NCBI GenBank assembly: GCA_034008185.1
Contig: CM067081.1
Coordinates: 67,198,054 to 67,262,053, forward strand
Length of the DNA stretch: 64,000 nucleotides
Direction: 5' to 3'
DNA from: Gorsachius magnificus
Taxonomy: Eukaryota > Chordata > Aves > Pelecaniformes > Ardeidae
Below are positions 40,201 to 52,200 of the stretch, one piece after another (positions within the stretch are counted from its first letter, which is position 1; each line of letters starts with the position of its first letter). A program made the position numbers and the translations under genes. The notes below the pieces were generated by a model. It searched no databases, was not told the DNA's origin, and saw nothing but the letters and a program-made list of their open reading frames with translations.

Positions 40201-43200
40201 TCAGAACAGGTATTTGAACACTTTGTTGTGTTATCTTAACTCTAAATTATAGGCCTACTATTTTAAAATTTATTTTATGTTTTGGTAAATCAGGCTTTCA
40301 TGTTTCCTGTGCATCTGAATTCAGGATGGACTGGTATCCCTTTCAGTCTAAGGGTAACTGTTTCTTAACCTTCTCTGTCACTTGACAGCACCACTGGCTG
40401 TCAGTACTACTTTTTCTACTGTAATTCAAAGTGTGAGAGTGTTGGCAGTGCCCTGGCAGTAGATTATAGCATTTCAAACGTGGTTCAGCTCCGAGCAGTG
40501 GGCATTTGTCTAGCTGTTCCCTCTCTGGAGTTCAGGCTTGAGCACAGTGGTCCACACTTCATACATTTAGTTTTCTTGTATTAAACTTCAGTGGCTTCTG
40601 ATTTCTTAACAAGGCAGAATTCAGTCTGTGTAATATGGGAACACCAGTATGTCTTTACTTTCCTTGGCAGGGTGAGATCTACTCTCTTCTCAATAGGAAT
40701 AGGGGAGTGGTTTCCTCAGGCATTTGGTTTATTATCTTTTTTCCAATATCATCTCCTCTGGGAAGGCTTTCTCTTTAAATTGTCAACACAGTGCTCCTTC
40801 CTCTAAAACGCTATTTGGGGCTGCCAGCTACCCTGAAGGATGTCTGTCAGTTGTGTCGTGCGATACACCAGCACTAACCAGAGCAAGTGCAAAATGAACT
40901 TGTATGAATGCTGAAAAGGGTTTAACCCCGGGAGTTTGGACCTCCCGGTGGACTCATGTAATCAGCTGCTGTAGAGCTATCCCAGGACTTCCTTCCTCTA
41001 GATAGGAAGCCATAAAGAAGCTTCATGTGACTAAACGTGATGCAATTGTGCAATTCTTCGGCCAAATGGCAAGCGTACAGCTGCTAAATAGCCTTTCCTT
41101 TATAATGCTTTTGTGCTTTTATGAATTTGTTTATAAAGACAGAGGTTATTCATCTGCAAACTTGAGTTGAGAAACAAAATGTTTACTGCCTTAAAGGAAA
41201 TCAACAATATCAAAACCAATCTGAGACTGCATGAATTTGTCCCTGTTAACTGGCAAGGATGCATCTTCTAGGGTTGGATCAGGAACTTGATATTATCAGG
41301 TGCTGCACCTGCACAAGAGCCACTGATTCTCTTCTTCCCTAAAGTACTCAAATCTGTCTGTGAATTAAGCTGTTTCCTCTTTGTACCACTGTGTTTGTGT
41401 TCAAACATGTCCAGCAGCAGTTGAAGTGAGTTCCAGCCTTGTATTTTCCTGCTATGCTTGCCAGATAGCCAGTGTTCAGTCTTCTGAGTTCATTGGTGAT
41501 GGGTAAATATAACTCATAATTTTATGAAGACCATCTTGTCTCATGCGAAGTGGTTCATGCATCAAGTCTGTCAAGGGATTTTCCTGCTTTCAGTTGTTCC
41601 CAGAAATGTTGGGGCTGGTAAATAGTGTGATTTTTAAAAAAAAAAAAGTATTAATTTTCAAATTCTTGTTTTTTCTGTACTATCACAGGGTAGTATAAAT
41701 CCTGGATCCTAAGGAAGTGATCTTGACTTGAGTCTTATGAGAAAGAACTTGTATCAGCTGTCCCTCTGGGAGAGGTGCTTACATTAGAAGACAACTGATG
41801 AGAGGAGGGCGTAACTCCTTGGTGGTTTTGCCATTCTCTGGCATAGACTTAGTCTGAAGTGGCGACTAACGTGAGGAAGAACTTTACTCTGAGGGTGACA
41901 GAGCACTGGAACAGGCTTCCCAGGGGGGTTGTGGAGTCTCCTTCTCTGGAGATATTCAAAGCCCGCCTGGATGATGTCCTGTGCAACCTCCTCTAGGTGA
42001 GCCTGCTTTAGCAGGGGGGTTGGACTGGATGATCTCCCGAGGTCCCTTCCAGGCCCTGCCATTCTGTGATTCTAAGGTCACCACTTTGTTCACTAAATGG
42101 CACTGAGATGACAGGATGCGTCCAAACCATCAGTATGAGTAAATTACCGAGCACGTCGTTTGTTCATATGTACAATGGGAAGTAGACCTTCTTTAGATAA
42201 GAACTGCCACTTCTTGTCTTCTTGGATTAATGCCCCATAGATAGCAGCGTTCACTGTATATACCTGAAGAACCCAAAGAACATCTGGGCAAAGGTGCAGG
42301 GCAACCCAGCAGTGCTGTAACTTAGGTGCAGAATGATTGTGGAGTGCTGGCGTCTGTCAGCCAGCACCCCTTACCTTCAGAGCGCTGCCGGGCAGTAATT
42401 ACAGGGTAGGCTGTAGCCGAGCAGCGTCTCTGGCGTGTGTGACCGGGCTGTGGGTGTGAATCTCTGAGCCACTGCTGCAGCACTTGTGGGGAGCAGTCAG
42501 CTGAGCTATGCTGCAGCCGTGGTTTTCCTCCTTAACGCCACAGTTGCTCAACGTAGCTGCAGACGGTCCCACTAGGTATCTGTATCACTCAAGCTACCGA
42601 TGATGTGGGGTATGTGCCCAGGTGGATTTGGGTGGCTTGCTGCCCTTCCTTCCAAGAGGGAGGCAGAAAATTGCTAGAGAGGTTTTTATTTATGCGGGAA
42701 ACAGGTATATAGTAACAAACCCCAGGTTATGTAAAAGTAGCTTTTGTGTTTGAGATCCTCGTTGTCAATGTTCCATGTTCCTAATAAAAATTGGAGACAA
42801 AGTAAATCATTAACTATGGTAAACTGAAGTCCTCTTTGCAAGCAGACAGTGTAAACAATTGCCATTAATATATGCTCACTTTTTTAGAGCACAGCAACCA
42901 TTAATCTTTCTCCCTTAGTAGGTTTCCATTATATGGGAAAGTAACCCAAGGGTGGCAGTGCTTGGCTAGCAGGATTTCAATTATAAAAAGGTTGAAACCC
43001 AAAAGCATCTTTGTGAGGTGAAGAGGTGGGAAATCCTGCCATTCTAAGAGCTGTATTCAAAAGGCTCACATTGTACAAATGTGCTAGGTTGTTTTGTTAG
43101 CTTTGTAGTTTTCAGTTTAAAACAAACTTAACTTTTTGAGGTAGATCTCTTTTCATATATAACCAAGAAAGTCTTAGTTTTGTTTGACTTGTATATCAGA

Positions 43201-46200
43201 GTGTTAATACACTCTGCTTGTTTTTTTGGAGTAGCTATGTTAGATAAGGAAGGATGCTAGATTTAACTCAAGTAACATATCTAGCTTTGCTTCAACAGTT
43301 TTGGCTTCAGTCTTTTTCTTGCATTAGGCTATAATTTCAGAAATGAGGTATAAAGGGAGAGATTATCTTATGATTTTCGATTGAATTGAAAATATGTAAG
43401 CACGCCTTTTCTGGAGCCTATTGGAATACAAATGAAGCATCTGAACTCAGTGAAATTTCTTTGATGCTAGTACACTTTTGATGATTCCTCTACTAGATAC
43501 CCATAATGTTTCCAGCCAAACGAATAATGAACTTTACAAGACTTACTTTTTGCTATTGAAAAGCCTAGGAGCTGTTCAGCTGTGTAAACCTGAAGGACTG
43601 TACTTGCCTCTGCCATGGATAGTTTTCAAATAAGGTGCTGCAGTTTAAGAGCATTTAAAATCTGAAGTTAAGAAACTTCAGTTTCTTGTAAACAGAGGTT
43701 GTATCGGGTTTTGTGTTAAATAGCAAATAATGATATTGTTATGAGAAGTACAAGCAATATTCTCAACTTGCAGATATGCTGTGATAAAATTGAGCAATAC
43801 TTTACATAACTTGATTAGAAATATTCCCAGGGCAGATTGATTCAACATCAGTTTGCTTTTCTGTATTCTTGACATTTTGACTGCAGGCTCTTACTATTTG
43901 TGGGCTGGTGATGATGCATGCATTAATCACCGGTCGACACTAAAACTGCCTTCACAAACTCAACAGCTGCTTTCCTGCCAAACCCAGTGACCTCTTCCCC
44001 TGCATTAATCTGGCTGGAGCAAAGAGTAGGCAGGACCTTCTTTCCTTCAGTCTCCTCATTTGTTCTTTGGGATTTTTTTTCTTTGCCCCTATATCCCTTA
44101 TGTTTCGCCCGGTTCCATCTGTGCTCCTCTCTGTCCCTGCAGCACAGCACGCTCTCAGATCGCCATCCTTGTGCACGTCGGCTAACTGGCAGTGAAACAG
44201 CCCTCTTGCCACTTCATCACGGACAGCTCAGTGTCTTGTGCTAAATGCTTCTGTGTCATCCCTGGCGCTGCAAATCCAGCAGCTGCTGAACGTTTATTAA
44301 GAAGGAATGGGGTTTTACAGTGTTTGTTCCACACTAATGAAATCGGGATTCGTATTGTGGTGTGAACTTAACCTTACAAAAATCTAATAGTTATGCGAGT
44401 GGTACTTTTTACTGTTTGTTCACGCCCCTTGTTCCCTATTACTTGAACTTGCTGAGGGTGATTTGTCAGCTCTTCATTCCCAGAATCCATCTTCCATTTG
44501 GTGCTTTCTGGTACCTCCGCGTTGTCTTTTGTTGTTCTCTGAATCATCTGTAATGGGCAGGTCTGTCACATTTTCCTTTAGGTCAGCAACATTTTCTTAA
44601 TTGTTTTTCAGGCTTTTCTTTCACCTGTATTTCTTTTAAAAACTGATTTTTTTCTGCTTTTATTTTGTTATCCTTTTACTGCCTATTACTTGTTTATTTA
44701 TAGGTCTAACTTTGCCAAGTTTTTTTAATAGCTATCAGACCGGGGAGTCAGCATGCACGCTGAAGATTTTCATTCTAGCATGTTTTCCGTTGGTAGTGTC
44801 AGTTCAAGCAACCATGGACTCTTACTCCCTGCCTCTGTGCTGTGCTGGACATCTTCAGGAGAGTGTAAGCAGCTTGCTCTTGAGAAAATAAGTGCTTAGA
44901 TAAAATGTAAACAAGTTCCAGACGTAAATTTATTTGACGGAAACTTTGCCAATTGAAACTTCCATGCAAGAGCAGCATCGATTATTTCTAGCACTGCACT
45001 GAACTGCAATAAATAACATTTTCTTTGTGAATATATGTTCCTTAGTGAGCATTGAGCTGGATGTAAAGTCAAAGGTAGGACAATTTTTGCTTTGAAATAC
45101 CTGTTTTCTACTCGATCTGTTCTTAAGCAATTGCTTTCTTCTGTCTAGCCCTGGTTTCAAGTCTAGACTCTTTAAACAACTGGGTAAAGCATATGAATTC
45201 CAGCTTAAGTTTTGGCCCCCTTTGGTGCTGGGGGAGGGTATATTGTTGCTAAGGGGAAGGCAACAAGGGAAAATGCTTGCTGAGTGCCAGAGAAATTGTT
45301 TCCAATGTGTTCCTACAGCTGAAGTGCCTTCTACTGCTATCGAGCTGACATAAGTCCCATTTTTCCTAATAATTATCTTAATACCATTATATGCACCATA
45401 GTTTTGTAGTGAAAAGCTTTAAAATTGGGATTGGCTTTTTGAAAACTTCTTGGGGAGGGAAGCTAGCTAATGGATAATCCCTCAGCTGGATCTTTTTGCT
45501 ATATCAGCAGTTGAATGGATTAGCACGTTTGACTCTTTGAAGCTTATTTGCTTGAGATAAATGGAGTGGTTTATGTCTTGCAGCTGCTTTTGTTTTCAGG
45601 TTTTCTGCAAGGCTGAAGTTGTTGTGAGTACAAGCTGTTAAAGTGCTAGCACGAAGGTGGTGCAGGCTTTTTGCAGTGAGGTGTGATTTGGATGTGTGTG
45701 TGGTGATAAACTGAGAATCAGAAAAATAAAATGCTCTACAATAAAGATCAGGTACCTGAGCACTGTCCAGTTAGCCCTTAGCGCAAACGGAAGCGTGAGA
45801 TAACCAGCTTTCTGGCTGTATCCAGCCTGCTGCAATGCGTCCCCTAGGTGAAGCTTCATTGTCAGTGGATGCTGGCCTAAGTCCGTGCCGCTGTCGGAAA
45901 GGGTGATGCCATGCTCCCCTCGCCATGTGTTCATACCCTGCTAAGTCAGTACTTGTGCTCTGAGCGCTGGGGCTGGAGGGAAGCGAGTGGGGGAAGAGCT
46001 GTGCTTTTGTCAGCAGCGCAGTCTGAGGTTAGTTTAAACTAGTCAGGAAAACATAACCTCAGTCTGTGTCAAGGTCTTGGCCCCTGTCCTCCCCTCAAGT
46101 GCAGAGAGCACGATGACATTAAAGAGAAGTTCTCCCAGCAAGGGTGGCACGCTCCATCACGCTATTTTTGGCAGTCCCTCCAAAACATCTGCAGTCAATC

Positions 46201-49200
46201 CAAGCTTTCTAAATGCTGCATTCAGTGCATGTACAGCTGAGTGTCCTGGTACAGTGGGAATGAAGGCTGTGGGGGGAAGGCTGAGCGCTATAGGCAGGCA
46301 GGATCAAATATGCTAAGTCAGTTCTGGCTGAAGCTTGCAAAAGAGTTGCTGCGTAGGGTGAACACTGAGTAGCTGCCTTGAATGGTAGGACTGGTGTTTG
46401 TTGCAAGTTTTTCTTACCCTGTGAGGACCCAGCATGTCAACAGTGCTGGTTTGTGTGCCTTTGTCTTTTTATAAATGGGGTGTTAAATTTGTCCTCTCTC
46501 TGTTAGTGATGTTGAAGCTAGTCTAGAGACCGTTAACGCCCCAGTTTCCAAACTCAACTGCTGTTTAAGTTGTACAGCTACATGTTTCGGGAGTACATGT
46601 TTGCCTCTTTAGGATCAAAAATAAAAACCTATGTGACACCAAGTTAACCACTTGTCATTCTTGACAGGCTTTTTACAGGCTTCCTCTTCATTTGAGGTGA
46701 AAGATTCAACCGGTAAGGTCTGCATAATTGCTGATCTGACAGTAGCCTTCTCAGTGGAATACAAAAGCAATGGGCAAAAAGAGGTAAGGGGGTATTTCAC
46801 TGCTTGTCTCTGAACTCTGTTTATAAAATGTGTGGTATTTCTGCACTGGCACTGTATTTAAACTTTGAAGAAATATTTAAGCATGAAAAACTGCTTCAGC
46901 AAAGACTTCCCCACTCCCAGTCATGTTGCATCAACTTTTTTTATTACTGATGCTTCTTCTAATTAAACAGGTTTAAGGCTGCCTTAAACCACCACAAACA
47001 ATACATGTCTGAAATTATTTTGTGACTGAAATTCCACACCAGTCCTATTGGTAGCTAAGTGGCTTTCATTGGAACTGTAAACACAAAAATGCTACCAGTT
47101 GTCTTTTGGTGAACTTGGTCATACTTACGTGGACTAAATGTGAACTGAAGTGGCTGTTGGCACGTAGCTGTTAAACTTCCCTGAAATCTGTGATCTTCTC
47201 ACTGAGCAAATCTCTAGCGTTCAGCGTATCTAGAGACTAGTGCAGCACATACAAGTTGTTCCATAGTAACAGCAAAAGCCTGTTAATGGGAAGTTAAGAA
47301 TTTTTATTCACAAATACTCTGATTTTCAGTTTACTTGTTTGGTACCTTTATTACTGAACAGGAATTGTGGATTATTTATAATTGCATTGCAGTTGTGTGT
47401 TTTGAGGCACTCTTGTTGAGTTTTATTTTTTTCCTAGCCATCAGTGTAATGTGAGATTAAAAAAATCCTACTACTTTGCCTGTGGTGCACTTGCTGTGTG
47501 CGATTTGAGCTGGGCGTTACATTGCATAGTCTCACTTTTTCAATGGTGCTGATGGTCTGAAATCCCACTGATACTAGTACACAAGTTTGCATTCAGAGGT
47601 GACTGCTTTCATAACATGCTTTTGACTGTTACTTCATGTAAGCAGTAAGCTCAAAACTTTAAAGTAAACATTGTTTTGGTCTTAGGACCAACATAGGCTG
47701 TACCATTTGCTTTTGTTCTTACTCAATTGTACTACAAGAAGCAAAGCTTAAATTTTCCCATTTTTCATATGTCCAGATTTTGCCAGATTTGATTCACCTA
47801 GTACAGAAGTACCTGCACATTTGTAGTGCTAGGGGAGAAGTTGTCTAAGAGGTGCTGTGAGTATGTACTGGTTTGTCCTCAGATTTCAATATTCTTAGAA
47901 ATCCAAGTCTCAGTAACATGCTATTTGCTATATACAGGTATATAAGTAGACATCTTGTAGCATATATGAATGTCAGCTTTGTTTTATAACAGTTTCATAA
48001 GATATTTAAAAAGCAGTAAGAAAAAGCTGTTTCATCATCCCATTTACATGTGTTTTGTTTTCTGCCCCACAGTTTGCACACTTTTTTCTTCCACAAAATG
48101 CTACAGTAGAGCCACAGAGCTCATGTGGTAAAGGTAACACATCTCATCCAGTTCTGGTATTGGGTTTTGGAGCAGGACATTCATTAAGCCTGAATTTCTC
48201 AGAATATGCAGACAAGTACCAAGTTGAAGAGCTAGTTTTCCACTACAATCTGTCAGATGCAACTTTATTCCATAATTCAACTGCAGGTAAAATGAAAACT
48301 TCCTGGTCTCATTGTGTAACCCTTCCAGATGTAATACTGATTTGTTTCTGTAAATGCTGTTATGTGCTAACGCAGTGTAATCTTTTTACAGGAGAAGCAA
48401 AGAGAGTATCACATAAAACTATTATTCAGGCCTATATGGGCACAAAATACAGATGCATCAACTCCAAGCAAGTCAACATGAAGAGTGTGAACATCACTTT
48501 TAGCAATGTTACTTTGGAAGCCTATCTCACAAATGGCACTTTCAGTATGAACAGTAGGTATCTTGTAGCAGAAAATGTACTTGGTGAGCTAATACTGCCA
48601 ATAATAGATTATTTCTTTCTGAGTCCTGACTAACCGTATTTAGGCAGCTACAAACCGGATCTAAAGCCCTGATAGCAGCATCTTTTGAAATGGATAGACC
48701 TGTTTCAGGTTTTCTCTCTAGGGGTGTCAATATCCATGACTAGAAGACAGTGCACTGTGTTCCCATGGGTTTTGTACAGGTATTAGGGAGCATGCCTTCT
48801 GTTCATGAATATTTATGGGTATAAACATGTGCTGCAGTGGGTTGACTAAAATCCTAGTTTAAGAAGTATCTGATAACTTCCAAGTATTTTGCCTCTACCA
48901 CAGTAGTTTGAACTAGTTACTGTGTGCTCTGGGGAAAATTAATGATACAACGGCAGACAACAGAGAACTGGTCTGCAGGGAGCAGATATGTACATCTTCC
49001 TACAGGAGGCCTTGGATAAGCTGTAACAGTGATGTTCTCTCTCTGTCAGGCTCAAGCACGAAACGACTTTTTGTCCTGATTGCTTGCTGTAATGATTACA
49101 AGGCAAACTATGTCATGGTGTGTTCATGTCCTTTGCTTTTGTGGCAACGCTTTTCAGTGTACATAGCTCTTGATGTTTGATCACCCGTGGTATCTTAGGG

Positions 49201-52200
49201 AGTGGTAAATATTCACCTTACTTTTGGGGCAAGTAAGAAGTCTGATCTTCTCTGGGAAATGTAGAACTCTTGGGTCATGTTAATCCCATTTATGCTCCCA
49301 TTGAATCTTAAAAACTACAGTAGTCAGTGCTGGCATGTGATGGATACATTGAAAAAGTGCCTTCTACAGGGATACCTATACCTTGTCCCGTGTCTCTGAA
49401 AAATACCTTGCCTGATGCATGATAATACTGGAGTTGATGTCTTTTATGGCTGCCTCACGACTGGCTCTGATTTCAGTGTGTATCACTCTCTTGATCAGTC
49501 TTTTCCATTCAGTGACCTAGTTTGCAGCAAAGATGTGGACCTATGTTTGCAATTTAAAAAAAAAACAAACCAAACCTGATTTCTATTACTCCAGTCTTCA
49601 GAACTGTTTCATGTTTTAAATATGGGATCTTAAGCCAGTTGTTATACTGGATAAGTGTGATAAGTGGTCATCAGCAGGCTTGAACATGAGCCACGATATT
49701 GGGAAAAGCTGGTTTTTAACTTCTATACAATGTCAATAAAATCTCCCTACTGTGTAATACTTTTCCCTATCTGTTCTTACGTAGTCCTTTGGTTAAAAAA
49801 GAAATTAATATTGCATTATTTCGGGAGGGTGTTCCTTATGCAACACAAGTTTGTCAGCATTTGTTTTCTTTTGTATTCCTAATTGCTTCTCTTCTTTTTT
49901 TAGATTAATATAAACACTTTACTTTGCCAAGATCGCTTGCTCAGAGTTGCTTTTCTCCATCCTGTGGTATCACTGTCTTGATGAAACTATTGATCCTCAG
50001 AAAAAACCTGCATGATTTCCTATGATCTGGGGTATCTTTTGGTCTGTTCAATTTTTTTTTTTTTTTTATCCCTAGGTTTTTATTACTGTCTTGGGACTGC
50101 ACCCAAATTTTTTTTTTCTATTCCTACTGCACAATGAGCTATCTCTCTTTCTTGTTTTTTTCTTTCATTCAGAGGGTTAAAAAAATTCTCACTTTATCCC
50201 TTTTTTTAATTTTGACCCTGGAATCACCTTGTTCTTTCCAGATCAGTTCCTTCTTTCCAGTCTCGTAGGCTTGAGACTTCCTCTGTCCTTTTGGCAGTTG
50301 CTGAAACTTTAGATGTGGAATTCTCCCTTAACTTTTTTTTTTCCTGCAACTCCTTCATTAGTGGATATTTCTGCTGGTGATTTGGGCAAGGCTCATAGAA
50401 GGGAAGAAGAGTCAGTATTTAGTGCACCTGGGCATCGCTAGTAAGGGTAACTTCTGTCAGTGTACCTAGAAGTTAGTGACTGAGTCTGCAGCTCTGAAGA
50501 AAAGGAGGCTTTCATTTTATCTGTTGGTAGCTTTGTCAGCTGCTTTCCTATAGCTGTCAGAAAAAGACATAAGAATTTGTCTCATCTCCAAATCTGTCTT
50601 GAAGAGTTACTAGGAGCTGTGCTGTAAATCAGTTCAGTAAAAATACTGTATGAAGACTCCACCTAGGACAAACTTCCACTTGAAGTGATTTGGTTGTTTC
50701 CATCTCTGCTAACTTCAGTAAGAGGCTTTATGTGTTGGGGTCTTGCAGAAGGAAGGAAATTCTCCATTGAAGTACCAAGTAAAGCTCCTGTTTGGTTTAT
50801 TTGTTAGGAAATAACACATTTTGGGATCTGACAGGTATCTGTTAAGTCTACAAAAGGTAGGGTCGCTCCTCCATTCATCCACCTTCCCTCTGCTCTTTGA
50901 CTTTCCAGAAATGGAGTAGAAACAGGAAAGTGTGCTGTGTTGGAGTCTATGTGAGTTCAGAAGGGGTGATAAGAGTTCCTCTTTCTGAGCCATAATCGAA
51001 AGTTAAGTTGCTGTTTAAGTTCAGAGGCTATTTTAGTGTCTGCAAGATACGTATGGATTAAGTTTTAGAAGTAGGCCCTTTGAGTCAGAATTGACTGCTG
51101 CTACAGTTGCTGTTGTCCTTATAAAGTTGCAAGCTGTTATCCCTGACATGTGGACATGACCTTGGCTTGGAACGTGGAGGCCTCTACTACAGTGCTGTCT
51201 TTGCTATGACCTTGGGTTTTGGCTTAGGTGGTCAATGCAGGAACCTTCTTGGCTCCCAGATCAAGTTAAGGTCTTGCTGCCAGGTGTTTCCGAGTACTCT
51301 GGCAAATAAATCAGCGTCACTGTTCTTTCTCTCTCCTTTTGCTGTGGAAATTGCTGCTGAACTGGATGAAAAGAGAAGGCAGTCTTATGCATCTTCACTC
51401 AGCTTTGTACCCCTGGTGGTGGGTGGCTACTAATGCGGGACTAAAGGGAAGGATGGACGTGAGACCCGACGGGAGAGGATCTAGCAAAATATTTGCCATC
51501 GGCAGCAGCGTCTTAGATTCCCTTTGTTAAGGATAGAAGAGCCACAGCGCTGCTATGAGGACTTGAGAGGTCCAGTAGTGCTTTAATGCTACTGCGGGTA
51601 TTGCCAAGATAACGACATAGGGTCCTCACAGCCTGGTAGTGTAACAGAGGGAGGGGAAGGAGAACACCACAGCTCCCAGGACACCACTTTTAACAGCAAG
51701 CAGGAGAACTGTTTCTCTGCTTCTAGCACGCGAGTGCCCAGAGTGTCTGAGGGGTGGTCATCTCAGCCTTGCTGTGGACGTAGAGCAGGAACGCTGGCTC
51801 TGTCAACATAGCAGTATCTTATTTATCCTGACTTGATGGCAAAGTGAAATGATAGACACGTATAAAAGCAGATGTGGTCACCATGAACTTCTGTAAATAG
51901 CAGCAGAGGCGTCATTTTCACATGCCAGGCTTTAAAAGTGCCTCAGACTTTGCAACAAGAGTTTAGGTAACGCTTTACCATTGTGTATCTCAACGTTTAT
52001 TATCTTCTATTAGGAAAAGCTACTTGAAATTGTTTCCTCCTTTCCCTTGAGGATTATAAAGGTAGGGCGTCCCACAGCTTCATTTTGTTTGGTAATGACC
52101 ATTTTCCTTTCTCTCCAGAGACAGAATGTGCTGAAGATATGGTCTCTACTACTGCTGTAGCACCTACGACTCCAAAACAGACCACTAGCCAGGTTCCGAC

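Noticed and set aside
48055..48633. Single 192-codon gene
   Set aside because: It is LAMP1 exon 3, the in-frame 105-nt intron and exon 4; clear GT and AG sites and the LAMP family split it.
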